DNA from: Nocardia puris
GTDB lineage: Bacteria > Actinomycetota > Actinomycetes > Mycobacteriales > Mycobacteriaceae
Direction: 5' to 3'
NCBI RefSeq assembly: GCF_003315035.1
Contig: NZ_QNRE01000015.1
Span: 124,001 to 188,000, forward strand
Length of the DNA stretch: 64,000 nt
Below the pieces are notes generated by a model. It saw only the letters and a program-made list of their open reading frames with translations. It was not told where the DNA came from and made no database searches. Made by a program: the position numbers and the translations under genes. Every line of letters begins with the position of its first letter. The first letter of the stretch is position 1. This document shows, piece after piece, positions 7,631 through 15,972 of this stretch.

Positions 7631-8782
7631 TCAAAACTCCTGTGGGGCAGTCGAAGTGGCGAGGTGGTCGGTGATTGCGGTGTGCACGTCCGTCACGGTG
7701 ACGGTGTCCATGCAGCCTCCGACACCGCCGCAGGTGACCTGGTGCGCGCACGGCGAGCACCCCAGGCTCGAGGTCAGTACGGTGACGGTGTCGGCGTGGC
7801 GGGGCACCACCTCGGCGGGGTTGCTCGGTCCGAACAGCACGACGACGGGCAGGTCGTGGGCGAGGGCGAGGTGGAAGCCGAAGCTGTCCCCGGTCACCAT
7901 CACCGCGCACGATTCCGGCACGGCCACGAACTCGGCGAGAGACCAGTGGTCGTGGCGGACCCGACCGACGCCGGTGTCGAGCGCGGACAGGATCTGCGCG
8001 CAGACGTGGCGGTCTTCGGGTCCGCCGGTCACCAGCAGCCGGTGCCCGTCGTCGAGCAGCCGGCGCCCCAGCGCGATCCAGCGCTGGACCGGCCACTGTT
8101 TGGTGGGTTTGGAGCCGCCGACGTTGAGGCAGATCCAGCCGCCGGTGCCGGCGAGCGCGGCCGCGACGCGGGCGCGGGCGTCTTCGGGCACCTGGAGCTG
8201 GTAGGGCTCGCCGGTGTATGGGTAGCCCGCGACCTCGAAATACAGTTCGGTCCAGGTCTTGTCGTTGCCGTGGGTGCGGAAGTCGTTCCAGGTGTTCATG
8301 GCGAAGAAGTGCCGCGCCGCCTCGCCGATCGGGTAGAGGGCGTTGTGCGGGGCGCCGTAGGCCAGCCCGGCGCGATGCTCAGCGCTGATACGTGGGACGA
8401 GCCCGGCCACAGCCGGGTCGCGTTCGAACGATAGGACCTCGTCGTAGCGTTCGGCCAGCACGGTCTGGGCGGTGTCGGGACCCCAGACCAGGACCCGGTC
8501 CACGCAGGCGATCATCTCCACGATGGGCGCGGATTCCGCGCCGACGAGCCAGGTGATGTGTGCGCCGGGGTGCTGGTCTCGGATCCGGGTGGGCAGCGGG
8601 GAGGCGATGAGCATGTCGCCGAGGCGTTTGAGCATCACGATCAGCACCCGGTAGGTCATCGGGTCGTAGTGCCCGCAGCCGGGGCAGGCCCGCCAGTGCT
8701 GGCAGGGCAGCCCGCCCTGGAAGTGCCGGCAGTCCTCATTCCAATGGAATCCCGTGGTGGACAGTGTCAGGTCGGTGCTCAC
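7631..8782 (-). CDS. Glycosyltransferase family 9 (heptosyltransferase-like)
   Basis: This 383-aa protein has the GT-B layout of GT9 enzymes such as lipopolysaccharide heptosyltransferases, which use ADP-heptose. It carries an N-terminal KRLGDMLIASPL segment, a central GGSKPTKQWP segment and a C-terminal donor-site block (TGDSFGFHLALAHDLP followed by LFGPSNP). Before the GT fold there is an unusual 40-residue extension with Cys residues (CRHF, CQHWRACPGCGHYD) that could bind a metal; another Cys cluster sits near the C-terminus. The ATG overlaps the TGA of the SHMT-like gene (ATGA). In an actinobacterium without LPS the acceptor is probably a small molecule or peptide. Confidence 0.9.
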   Translation of the reverse strand: MSTDLTLSTTGFHWNEDCRHFQGGLPCQHWRACPGCGHYDPMTYRVLIVMLKRLGDMLIASPLPTRIRDQHPGAHITWLVGAESAPIVEMIACVDRVLVWGPDTAQTVLAERYDEVLSFERDPAVAGLVPRISAEHRAGLAYGAPHNALYPIGEAARHFFAMNTWNDFRTHGNDKTWTELYFEVAGYPYTGEPYQLQVPEDARARVAAALAGTGGWICLNVGGSKPTKQWPVQRWIALGRRLLDDGHRLLVTGGPEDRHVCAQILSALDTGVGRVRHDHWSLAEFVAVPESCAVMVTGDSFGFHLALAHDLPVVVLFGPSNPAEVVPRHADTVTVLTSSLGCSPCAHQVTCGGVGGCMDTVTVTDVHTAITDHLATSTAPQEF

Positions 8783-10047
8783 GAGGTCCTCACGGTGCTG
8801 GAGTCAGCGGCGGGCAGGCGTGCGAGGTAGTCCGCTGCGGTGCCCGCGCCGGGGCCGGGCAGGTAGTGGGCGCGCAGGTCGGCGACCCGGACCGCGGCGG
8901 CCGCGGCGGGGGTGCGCTGGGTCAGCACGTCGGCCATGAGCGCGGCCAGCTCGCCCATGGCGGCGGTGTCGAACCCGCCGAATGTCAGTTCTTGGACGCC
9001 CAGGCGCAGGCCGGGCGCGCGCAGATACGGGATGTCGATGGCGTTGACGACGATCCCGGCTTCCCACAGGCGCGCCGAGGCGGTCTCGGCCGGGCAGATC
9101 GGGTCGATGTCGACCCACACCTGATGCGAGGCGGTGTGTCCGGCCTCGCGCGCGCAGACCGGGATCCCCGCGCCGTCCAAGCCTGCGGCGAGGGTGGCGG
9201 CGTTGGCGATCACCGCGGCGGCGTAGTCGCGGCCGTGCTCGCTCATCCAGGCCGTCGACACCGCTAGTGCGGCCAGGTCGGCCGGGTGGGAGTGCGAGAT
9301 CCAGCCGGTGGCGTGCTCATCGATCCGGCGCGCGAGGACCGGGTGGTTGGTGGCCAGGATTCCTTTGCCGGGCGGGCCCGGCCAGGTCTTGTGCACGCTG
9401 CCCCCGAGACTGTCAGCGCCCTCGGCCAGAGGGTCCTGGAACTGGCCGCCCGCGATCAGGCCGAGGGTGTGGGAGGCGTCGTAGTGGATCACCGCCCGCT
9501 CCCCCACCGCGGCCCGGATCGCGGCCAGGTCGTGGGGGAACAGGGCCATGAACGCGTCGAGGTAGATCAGCACCGGCCCGGCGCCCGCCGCGACGCGGCG
9601 CGCGAGGACGTCGGTGTCGATGCGGCCGCCCCAGGTTGGCAGCGGCTGCCAGGTCAGGCCGAGGCGGCGGGTCACGAACTCGGTGGAGCCGTGGCCGCCG
9701 TCGGCCTGGGCCAGGCCGAACACCGTGGCGCTGGGCAGGGCCAGCGCCGAGAGCGCCACCGTCATCGCCGAGAGCCCCGACAGCGGTTTCACGCTCACCG
9801 CGCTCGCACCCAGCAGCGCGCCGATCCCAGCGCAGGTCGCGTCCTCGAGGGCGGCCAGGGGTTCGCGGCCCGGCCACGCCCAATTCGGTTGTCCCCCACT
9901 GCCGAAGCAGTAGCGGGTCAGTGCCGGGGACAGATATGCCGCGCGCGCGGCGGCGGGCAGGTCGTTCTCCGAGGCGATCAGATGCAGTCGCCCTGCGTCC
10001 TGCTGCTCGAACCGGGTCAGCGCGTCGGTGATGTCGGCGATGTTCAT
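8779..10047 (-). CDS. SHMT-like PLP-dependent enzyme
   Basis: This 422-aa homologue of serine hydroxymethyltransferase has the PLP lysine in GGSVHKTWPGPPGKG, matching the SHMT THKTLRGPRGG motif, and the PLP-stacking and Asp region YDASHTLGLIAGG (SHMT: DMAHIAGLI). The N-terminal LIASENDLP matches the SHMT motif LIASEN. Secondary-metabolite clusters use such enzymes as amino-acid transaldolases or for hydroxymethylation, so the product may contain a beta-hydroxy or alpha-branched amino acid. It starts at ATG 10047, overlapping the P450 stop, and is shorter than the open frame upstream suggests. It is probably not the housekeeping glyA, because it sits inside a coupled biosynthetic operon. Confidence 0.88.
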   Translation of the reverse strand: MNIADITDALTRFEQQDAGRLHLIASENDLPAAARAAYLSPALTRYCFGSGGQPNWAWPGREPLAALEDATCAGIGALLGASAVSVKPLSGLSAMTVALSALALPSATVFGLAQADGGHGSTEFVTRRLGLTWQPLPTWGGRIDTDVLARRVAAGAGPVLIYLDAFMALFPHDLAAIRAAVGERAVIHYDASHTLGLIAGGQFQDPLAEGADSLGGSVHKTWPGPPGKGILATNHPVLARRIDEHATGWISHSHPADLAALAVSTAWMSEHGRDYAAAVIANAATLAAGLDGAGIPVCAREAGHTASHQVWVDIDPICPAETASARLWEAGIVVNAIDIPYLRAPGLRLGVQELTFGGFDTAAMGELAALMADVLTQRTPAAAAAVRVADLRAHYLPGPGAGTAADYLARLPAADSSTVRTS

Positions 10048-11318
10048 CGGGTCACCGCCGCGCGGCGGATCTGCGCGTGGACTGGGCCGGCCGGGGTGCG
10101 CACGGGCTGCCAGCGGGCCACCGTGGGGCGTTCGGCGCGCTCGAGGGTGACGTGGTGGTCGGCCAGCACGGTGGCGGCCAGCAGCAGGGTCGCGGTCTCG
10201 GCGAGCTCGCGGCCTGCGCAGGCGTGCGCGCCGCGCCCGAAGCTCAGCAGCCCGCTCGCGCGCCGCGCCGCCGCGGGCCCGGTGAAGCGGTCCGGATCCA
10301 GCCGGTCCGGGTCGGGCCCGGCGACCTCGACCAGGTGGTGGGTGGCTGGGGCACTGTAGGCGACCTGCCAGCCTGCCGGAATGTCGTAGTCGCACAATCG
10401 GATTGATGCTTCGGCGCGGCGGGTGGCAACGCTGTTGGGTGGGTGCAGACGCAGGCATTCGGTGAGCAGTCGGCGCAGGCCGGGCGCGGTGTCGCGCGCT
10501 TGCAACCGCGCGGGCGCGGCCACGATGGCGCGGGCCTCGTCAGACAGGCCGGCGGCCAGGCGTGGGTGCAGGGCGGTTTCGATCAGCAGCCAGGTGATCG
10601 CCGCGGCGGTGGTCTCGCGCGCCGCGATCAGCACCGCGAGCAGATGGTCGGTGAGCTGGCCTGCGGGCGGCACCACCGCGGCGGCCATCAGCTGCGACAG
10701 CATCGACGGTTCCACCTGGTGTTGCGCGCGCAACGCACACTGCGCCAGCGCCGCCCGCAGCTCCGTCGCGGCGGCCACGGCGTCGGTGTAGACCAGATCC
10801 TCGGCGCCGGACGGGGTCTCGGTACCGGCGACGAACCGCTCGAACAGCTCCCCGATCCGCGCCGCGTCCGGATCGGCGACGTCCACGCCCAGGATCGCCG
10901 ACACGCAGAGCTCGAGGGTGTAGGCGCGGGCGACCTCGGTCAGCTCGATACGCGGTCTGTCCGCCCACGCGGTGACGTGCCGGCCGGCCATCTGCGCGAT
11001 GCCGGGCAGATAGGTGGCGACCGCGCTGCGGCGAAGCCCGGCGGCCAGGTAGGCGCGGGTGTCCTCGTGCTCGCGGCCTCGCAGCGTGAACACCGCCCGC
11101 CGAAACAGCCGGTGCACTGCAGGGGTGTTGTGCACCGCCAGTATTCCGGCGCGTTCGGCGGCGAAGAGCTCGGCCACCGCAGCCGGGGTGAGCGCATACG
11201 CGATCGGCGCCCCGGCCGGGTTGGCCACCGCGACGACCGGGCCGAGCCGGTCAGGTTGTGCGGCAATCCATCCCGGCACCGGCGAGACCGGTATGGGGTG
11301 CACGGGTGGCGGGTTCAC
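10044..11318 (-). CDS. Cytochrome P450
   Basis: This 424-aa soluble bacterial P450 has the haem-binding loop FGRGAHACAGREL with ligand Cys at about 367, the K-helix E-x-x-R as ECLR, and an I-helix reading AARETTAAAI. The I-helix keeps the Thr but has Arg-Glu where A/G-G-x-D/E is usual. It presumably oxidises the small-molecule product or an amino-acid precursor using partner ferredoxins encoded elsewhere. The GTG start forms a GTGA overlap with the upstream radical SAM gene, and the stop overlaps the next ATG. Confidence 0.95.
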   Translation of the reverse strand: MNPPPVHPIPVSPVPGWIAAQPDRLGPVVAVANPAGAPIAYALTPAAVAELFAAERAGILAVHNTPAVHRLFRRAVFTLRGREHEDTRAYLAAGLRRSAVATYLPGIAQMAGRHVTAWADRPRIELTEVARAYTLELCVSAILGVDVADPDAARIGELFERFVAGTETPSGAEDLVYTDAVAAATELRAALAQCALRAQHQVEPSMLSQLMAAAVVPPAGQLTDHLLAVLIAARETTAAAITWLLIETALHPRLAAGLSDEARAIVAAPARLQARDTAPGLRRLLTECLRLHPPNSVATRRAEASIRLCDYDIPAGWQVAYSAPATHHLVEVAGPDPDRLDPDRFTGPAAARRASGLLSFGRGAHACAGRELAETATLLLAATVLADHHVTLERAERPTVARWQPVRTPAGPVHAQIRRAAVTR

Positions 11319-12418
11319 GGGTGGATCCCGTCGTCGACGAGGGCGGCGGCCGCGCGGGCCAAGATGGTGTCGTGGTCGAGCACCGCCGGGACGATGCGGG
11401 GCCGGCAGGTGCAGCCGACCGGCAGATCAGCGATGTCGCCGCTGGTGCTGTAGGCGACGAGGCCGTCGACGATCGTGTCGGCGCACTGCGGGCACGAGTC
11501 CGGGTACAGCGATTCGAAGTCGCTGCCGCGCATGTTGATGCACGCCACCCGCACTGCGGCGCGGGTCTGGGCGGCGCGGACCGCGTCGACGACCGCCCAC
11601 AGGTTCGGCGGCCGGTAGCGGCCGCGTTCGTGCAGCCACCAGGCCACGGTGTGCGGGGCCAGCCGGGTCGGGCACAGTGTCACCCCGCCGATCCCGAGCT
11701 TGGCGACGTAGGCGGTGGAGTCGATGACGTCGGTGACCGCCTCGGCTTCGGTGAGTAGCGGCGGTCCGATCATCAGATACACCTTCGGAATTACGCCGTG
11801 GGCCTGCATCAATGCCACTGCGGCTTCGAAGCTTTCGCGGGTGACGCGGGTGTTGATCAGGGTCTCGCGCACCAGCCGGTCCGCGGACTGCAATCCGATC
11901 CCGACCTCGAGTTGCACCTCGCCGAGCGCCTCGACGAACGGCGGCAACGTCTCGGCGGTGATGAACTGCGGTAGCGACTCCACGACCAGGCGCCGGACTC
12001 CCGTCGCGGCGACCCGGGTGGCGATGTCGAGCTGCACCTGCAGGGGGATCTCGCGCGGGGCGAAGAAGCTGCCGTCGTTGTAGAGCGCCAGCATCTGGTA
12101 GTGGGGTTCACTGTCGGTGCGCTCGAGCACGGTGGCGACCTGCTCACGCAGACCGAGGTGGTCTCGGCCGTGGCCGTGGTTGTTGTAGTTGGTGAACGGG
12201 CACATCGTGCAGGTCGGCACGCTGCAACCGCCTGACATCAGGATGACCTTTTTGCGTGCGTAGGTGGCGCCGTCGCCGGTGCGGACGGTGTCGTAGTCGA
12301 CGAAGCGCGGCTGCTGGGGGTGCTCGCGGTCCGGGGATTCGCGCAGCTGCCGCGACAGCACGGTGATGCGGTGGCGCAGCAGTTTCTCCCCGGTGAGCAG
12401 GTCGAGGTCGATGGGCAT
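11315..12418 (-). CDS. Radical SAM enzyme with C-x4-C-x2-C cluster motif
   Basis: This 367-aa protein has the iron-sulfur motif GGCSVPTCTMCPF with Cys about 65, 70 and 73. The C-x4-C-x2-C spacing and the following SAM-binding segments (YNDGSFF, VESLPQFI, VGIGLQS) resemble the Elp3/YhcC/archaeosine-synthase branch more than the canonical C-x3-C-x2-C enzymes. A C-terminal Cys group (CPQC and CTC) may bind a second cluster or zinc. It probably performs a radical rearrangement, C-C bond formation or methyl/thio insertion in the pathway. ATG 12418 follows the epimerase stop by 15 bases. Confidence 0.88.
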   Translation of the reverse strand: MPIDLDLLTGEKLLRHRITVLSRQLRESPDREHPQQPRFVDYDTVRTGDGATYARKKVILMSGGCSVPTCTMCPFTNYNNHGHGRDHLGLREQVATVLERTDSEPHYQMLALYNDGSFFAPREIPLQVQLDIATRVAATGVRRLVVESLPQFITAETLPPFVEALGEVQLEVGIGLQSADRLVRETLINTRVTRESFEAAVALMQAHGVIPKVYLMIGPPLLTEAEAVTDVIDSTAYVAKLGIGGVTLCPTRLAPHTVAWWLHERGRYRPPNLWAVVDAVRAAQTRAAVRVACINMRGSDFESLYPDSCPQCADTIVDGLVAYSTSGDIADLPVGCTCRPRIVPAVLDHDTILARAAAALVDDGIHP

Positions 12419-12433
12419 GGTGGGGATCTCCGA

Positions 12434-13393
12434 TCAGGGCTGCAGCGCCGGTGCGCGGCGGGCGTCGAGGAACAGTGCGTGGGCGGCGGCGGCGATGTCG
12501 GCCACCGTCACCGGGGCCAGCCCGGGCAGCGCGGTGCGTAGGCGGGTCATGTCCGCGCAGGTCCAGTACTGGTAGGCCGACGGAGCCGGGTTCGGGACCC
12601 CGATCAGCGGGATCGGCGCGCCCGCCCAGGCGGTACACCAGTCCAGCAGCTGGGCGAAGCTGACCGCGGTCCCGGAGCCGCAGTTGTAGATTCCGTGCAC
12701 CGCTGGGGCGTCCAGCAGGGCCAGCAGTCGGGTGACGAGGGTCTGCACCGGCAGGTAGTCGCGCGCCGCGGTCAGGGTGTCGTCGAACAGCCGGATCGGT
12801 CGGCCGGTCGCGGCGGTGGTGACGACCTGGGACAGGATTGAAGCCATCGAGCCCTTGGTGTGCTCGCCCGGTCCGAACACGTTGGTGTAGCGCAGGGCGA
12901 CGAAGTCCAGGCTGTGGGTGGCCGCGGCGCGAACCAGCGCCTCGTCAAGGCCCAGTTTGGATCGGGCGTAGGGGTTCAGCGGTCCCGAGCACCGGCGCGC
13001 GTCAGCGGGATCGGCTTCGCGGGAAGCGATTCCGTGCGGCACCCGGCCGTAGACGCTGCCCGAGGACGCGTGGATCAGGCGGGCACCCGACAATGCGCAA
13101 GCGCGGGCGACGCACACGGGCATCACCCGGTTGATGTAGCGCAGCCGCTGATCGTCGGGGGCACGGGTGTCGCTGATCGCGGCGTTGTGCACCACCACTT
13201 TGAACTCGCCGCCCCGGATCCGGTCCAGGATCGGCTCGGCCGCCGCGTCATCGATCACCGATGCCCAGGCGACCCGCTCGATTGGAGGCTGCAGGTCGAC
13301 ACCGGTCACGGTCCACCCGGCCGCGTGCAGCCCTGCGGCGCTGTGGCGGCCGACGAACCCAGCCGATCCGGTCACCAGCACGGTCCGCGTCAT
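12434..13393 (-). CDS. NAD-dependent sugar epimerase/dehydratase (extended SDR)
   Basis: This 319-aa extended SDR has the Rossmann motif TGSAGFVG near residue 8, the catalytic Ser in HASSGSVYG and the YxxxK pair as YARSK. Family members act on nucleotide sugars as epimerases, dehydratases or reductases. Directly downstream of a GmhA-HldE fusion, the simplest role is epimerisation of an NDP-heptose, like HldD or bleomycin BlmG. The ATG overlaps the fusion gene's TGA (ATGA). The exact reaction cannot be read from sequence. Confidence 0.92.
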   Translation of the reverse strand: MTRTVLVTGSAGFVGRHSAAGLHAAGWTVTGVDLQPPIERVAWASVIDDAAAEPILDRIRGGEFKVVVHNAAISDTRAPDDQRLRYINRVMPVCVARACALSGARLIHASSGSVYGRVPHGIASREADPADARRCSGPLNPYARSKLGLDEALVRAAATHSLDFVALRYTNVFGPGEHTKGSMASILSQVVTTAATGRPIRLFDDTLTAARDYLPVQTLVTRLLALLDAPAVHGIYNCGSGTAVSFAQLLDWCTAWAGAPIPLIGVPNPAPSAYQYWTCADMTRLRTALPGLAPVTVADIAAAAHALFLDARRAPALQP

Positions 13394-15438
13394 GACCGCA
13401 CCGCCCGTCCGGCCGCCGCTCGCGCGATCAGCTCGCTGGTCGAGACTCCGTCGCGGTAGGGGCCGGTGACGACCAGGCCACCGCCGGCTTCCACCACGGC
13501 ACGCTCGGGGAGCTCGGCGCCCACGTAGTCACCACCCTTGACCCACACATCTGGGCGCAGAGCGGCGATCGCAGCTTCGGGAGTGTCCTCGTCGAAGACG
13601 ATGACCGCGTCCACGCACCCGAGTGCGGACAGCATTGCCGCGCGGTCGGGTGCCGAGATCAGTGGTCGGGCCGGGCCTTTGAGCCGTGCCACCGAGGTGT
13701 CGGAGTTGAGCAGCACAATCAGGCAATCCCCCATCGCGGCCGCCGATTCCAGCAGCGTGAGGTGCCCGGCGTGCAGCACGTCGAAGCAGCCGCCGGTGGC
13801 CACCACGCGGCCGCCGCGGGCACGGACCTGCTCGGCTATGGCCAGCGCGTCGACAGTGCGCGGGCGGCGCGGGCCAGGCAGCGGGCCGCGATGCCCGGCC
13901 ACGAATGCCGTGGCCGCGGCGACCGCGTCCCGGGCGGCCGCCGACGGGATCTGGCGCCGGATCAGCCCGCCCAGCAGTGCTACCGCCAGCCGGTCACCGG
14001 CACCGCAGCTGTCCCCGTGGACCCGACGTGGCGCCGGAATCACCTGCGGGGCTGTCTCGTCAGGACCGACGAGGACCGCACCGCCGGCGCCGCGTGACAC
14101 CAGCACGTGCTGGCACGCGAACGCGGTCCGGAGCTCCCGTGCCTGCCCGAGCACCGCATCCAGATCACCCGCCCGCACCGGCGCCCCGGTGAACCAGGCG
14201 GCCTCGGCCGCGTTGGGGGTGCACACGCTCGCCCCCGGGATCGGCGCCGCGCCGGCGGGATGCGGGTCCCACACCACCGGCACCCGGCCGACGGCGGCCG
14301 CGAGCAACTCCCGCACGGCGGGCATGGCCACGACGCCGCGGCCGTAGTCGGCGACCAAGACCCCGTCCGCGTCGACCAGTGCGGCTGCGGCCTGCGGGCC
14401 CGGCGCGCTGATCGGTGTGGCCGCGCAGGTGTCGTCGACCATCAGCAGCGTCTGCCCGCCCGCCCGCAGCCTCACCTTCACCGGCATCGGCCCGCCGGTC
14501 CCCAGCTCGACCAGCCGGACCCCGGCCGCCCGCAGCAGACCCTGTATCCGGGAGGCGACCTTGTCGGCGGGCCAGGCCGCGATCAGGGTGACCGTCCAAC
14601 CGTCCTCCGCCGCGAGCACCGCGGCCATCCCGGCCCCGCCAGCGCGCCACTGCCGCGTCGGTGCCGACAGCACCGGCACCGGCGCCTCCGGCGACACCCG
14701 GGTGACCTCACCGACCCAGTCGCAGTCGGCCAGCACATCCCCGACCACCACCAAGTGCCCACCACCCGGACGCCGCGGCCGTCGCCGCGCACCCGCGGGC
14801 GACGCGAGCGCGGGCTCGCCGCCGAGGTTCACCGGCGTCGGGCCCTGATCGCTCGCGGCGAGCACCGGGGCGCTGGACTTGTCGACCGCCTCGCACAGGA
14901 TGTGCGCAATCGCCAGATGGCATTCCTGCACCGTCGCGGTCAGCGCCGCGGGCACCGTGATCACCTCGTCGCACATCTGCGACACCGGCGACCCGGCGGG
15001 CCCGGTCAGCGCCCAGGTGCTCACGCCCAGGTCCTGCGCGGCGGCGACCGCGGCCACCACGTTGGGACTGCGCCCCGACGTCGACAGCACCAGCAGGATG
15101 TCGCCTGGGCGGGCGTGGGCGCGGACCTGGCGCGCGAACACCTCCTCGAACCCCAGATCGTTGCCCGCCGCAGTCGTCACCGCAGAGTCCGCGCACAACG
15201 CGATCGCCGGCAGCGGCGCGCGGTCGGTCTCGAACCGGACGACGAGCTCAGCGACCAGATGCTGGGCCTGGGCCGCCGAACCACCGTTGCCGAGGACCAG
15301 CAGACGGCCACCGCGGCGCGTCCGGGCCACGATCTCGCTCCCCCAATCACTGACTCGGGCCAGATCGAGGGATTCCAGCGCGGTGATCAAAGCCGCGACA
15401 CGATCCGGTGTCGACGAGAGCGGTGTATCGGTTTTCAA
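13390..15438 (-). CDS. Trifunctional GmhA - HldE kinase - HldE nucleotidyltransferase fusion
   Basis: One 682-aa chain carries three consecutive steps of NDP-heptose synthesis. Residues 10-195 are a SIS-fold sedoheptulose-7-phosphate isomerase (LGNGGSAAQAQHL, STSGRSPNV). Residues 230-520 are a PfkB-type heptose kinase (VVGDVLADCDW, catalytic GDSCGAGD). Residues 535-682 are a nucleotidyltransferase with the H-x-G-H motif (GCFDVLHAGHL) and LKGPARPL. GmhA and HldE are normally separate proteins. TTG 15438 is chosen because AAGGA lies six bases upstream and homology begins soon after. It heads the coupled operon, so heptose supply is tied stoichiometrically to the tailoring enzymes. Confidence 0.93.
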   Translation of the reverse strand: MKTDTPLSSTPDRVAALITALESLDLARVSDWGSEIVARTRRGGRLLVLGNGGSAAQAQHLVAELVVRFETDRAPLPAIALCADSAVTTAAGNDLGFEEVFARQVRAHARPGDILLVLSTSGRSPNVVAAVAAAQDLGVSTWALTGPAGSPVSQMCDEVITVPAALTATVQECHLAIAHILCEAVDKSSAPVLAASDQGPTPVNLGGEPALASPAGARRRPRRPGGGHLVVVGDVLADCDWVGEVTRVSPEAPVPVLSAPTRQWRAGGAGMAAVLAAEDGWTVTLIAAWPADKVASRIQGLLRAAGVRLVELGTGGPMPVKVRLRAGGQTLLMVDDTCAATPISAPGPQAAAALVDADGVLVADYGRGVVAMPAVRELLAAAVGRVPVVWDPHPAGAAPIPGASVCTPNAAEAAWFTGAPVRAGDLDAVLGQARELRTAFACQHVLVSRGAGGAVLVGPDETAPQVIPAPRRVHGDSCGAGDRLAVALLGGLIRRQIPSAAARDAVAAATAFVAGHRGPLPGPRRPRTVDALAIAEQVRARGGRVVATGGCFDVLHAGHLTLLESAAAMGDCLIVLLNSDTSVARLKGPARPLISAPDRAAMLSALGCVDAVIVFDEDTPEAAIAALRPDVWVKGGDYVGAELPERAVVEAGGGLVVTGPYRDGVSTSELIARAAAGRAVRS

Positions 15439-15520
15439 CGAGAATCCTTGCTGATGAGGTTGCGGTTCTGGTGGTGGATGGCGGCACAGGGGACGGCCCT
15501 CGTCTCGATGACGAACTCGA

Positions 15521-15703
15521 TCACCCCAGGTCGGTCGAGACCCGCCGCATCGCGGCCTCATACACCGGGCAGCGCGGTTCATGGGTGGCGTGCGCGGTCA
15601 GCACCGAGGTCGCCTCGCCGAAACTCAGGTCCACGGTGTCGATGGATGCGCACTCGAAGGTCCTCTCGGTCCGGACCAGCGGCCGAGGCGGTGAGGAATA
15701 CAT
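15521..15703 (-). CDS. Small hypothetical protein at the head of the biosynthetic operon
   Basis: A 60-aa frame begins at ATG 15703, eight bases after a strong GGAGGGC ribosome binding site, and ends 82 bases before the heptose fusion gene. It has no membrane segment or signal and two Cys residues (FECAS, EPRCPVYEA). No family is recognised. Its position next to the divergent regulatory region makes it the likely first gene of the minus-strand transcript. Confidence 0.6.
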   Translation of the reverse strand: MYSSPPRPLVRTERTFECASIDTVDLSFGEATSVLTAHATHEPRCPVYEAAMRRVSTDLG

Positions 15704-15972
15704 CGCGCCCTCCAATGCGGTAAGGGGCGGCTCGGCCCGGGTCGATCGATGAGTACCGGGGGGTGTACTCAGATCCGCTGACGGGAGGATTCGCGCGTCC
15801 ACCGGGTCCAGAGCCGCCGATATCCAGACTCGTTGCGGGCGCGAGAAGTTGCGAGGGAGTTCCGGACACCTTTCGGTGTAGTTTCACTTCACCGGTGACG
15901 GCGGAAAGACGTCGAGACGACCTGCAGGGGTGTAGTTTTCGAGAAACACAGGAATCGAACCGCGGGGGCGCG
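15704..15972. promoter_or_regulatory. Divergent promoter region with inverted and direct repeats
   Basis: This spacer separates the minus-strand biosynthetic operon from the plus-strand regulator. It contains an inverted repeat GAGTAC-N8-GTACTC (15751-15770) and two direct copies of GGTGTAGTTT (15875-15884 and 15929-15938) spaced 54 bp apart. These are candidate binding sites for the neighbouring HTH regulator. I could not place convincing -35/-10 boxes. The assignment as operators is inference. Confidence 0.5.

Noticed and set aside
7629..8096. Longer start for the carbamoyltransferase
   Set aside because: The extension lies inside the glycosyltransferase gene and is Arg/Pro-rich; family homology begins at ATG 7628.
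8779..10047. Housekeeping glyA
   Set aside because: Although SHMT-like, it is embedded and translationally coupled in a secondary-metabolism operon; a tailoring role is more likely.
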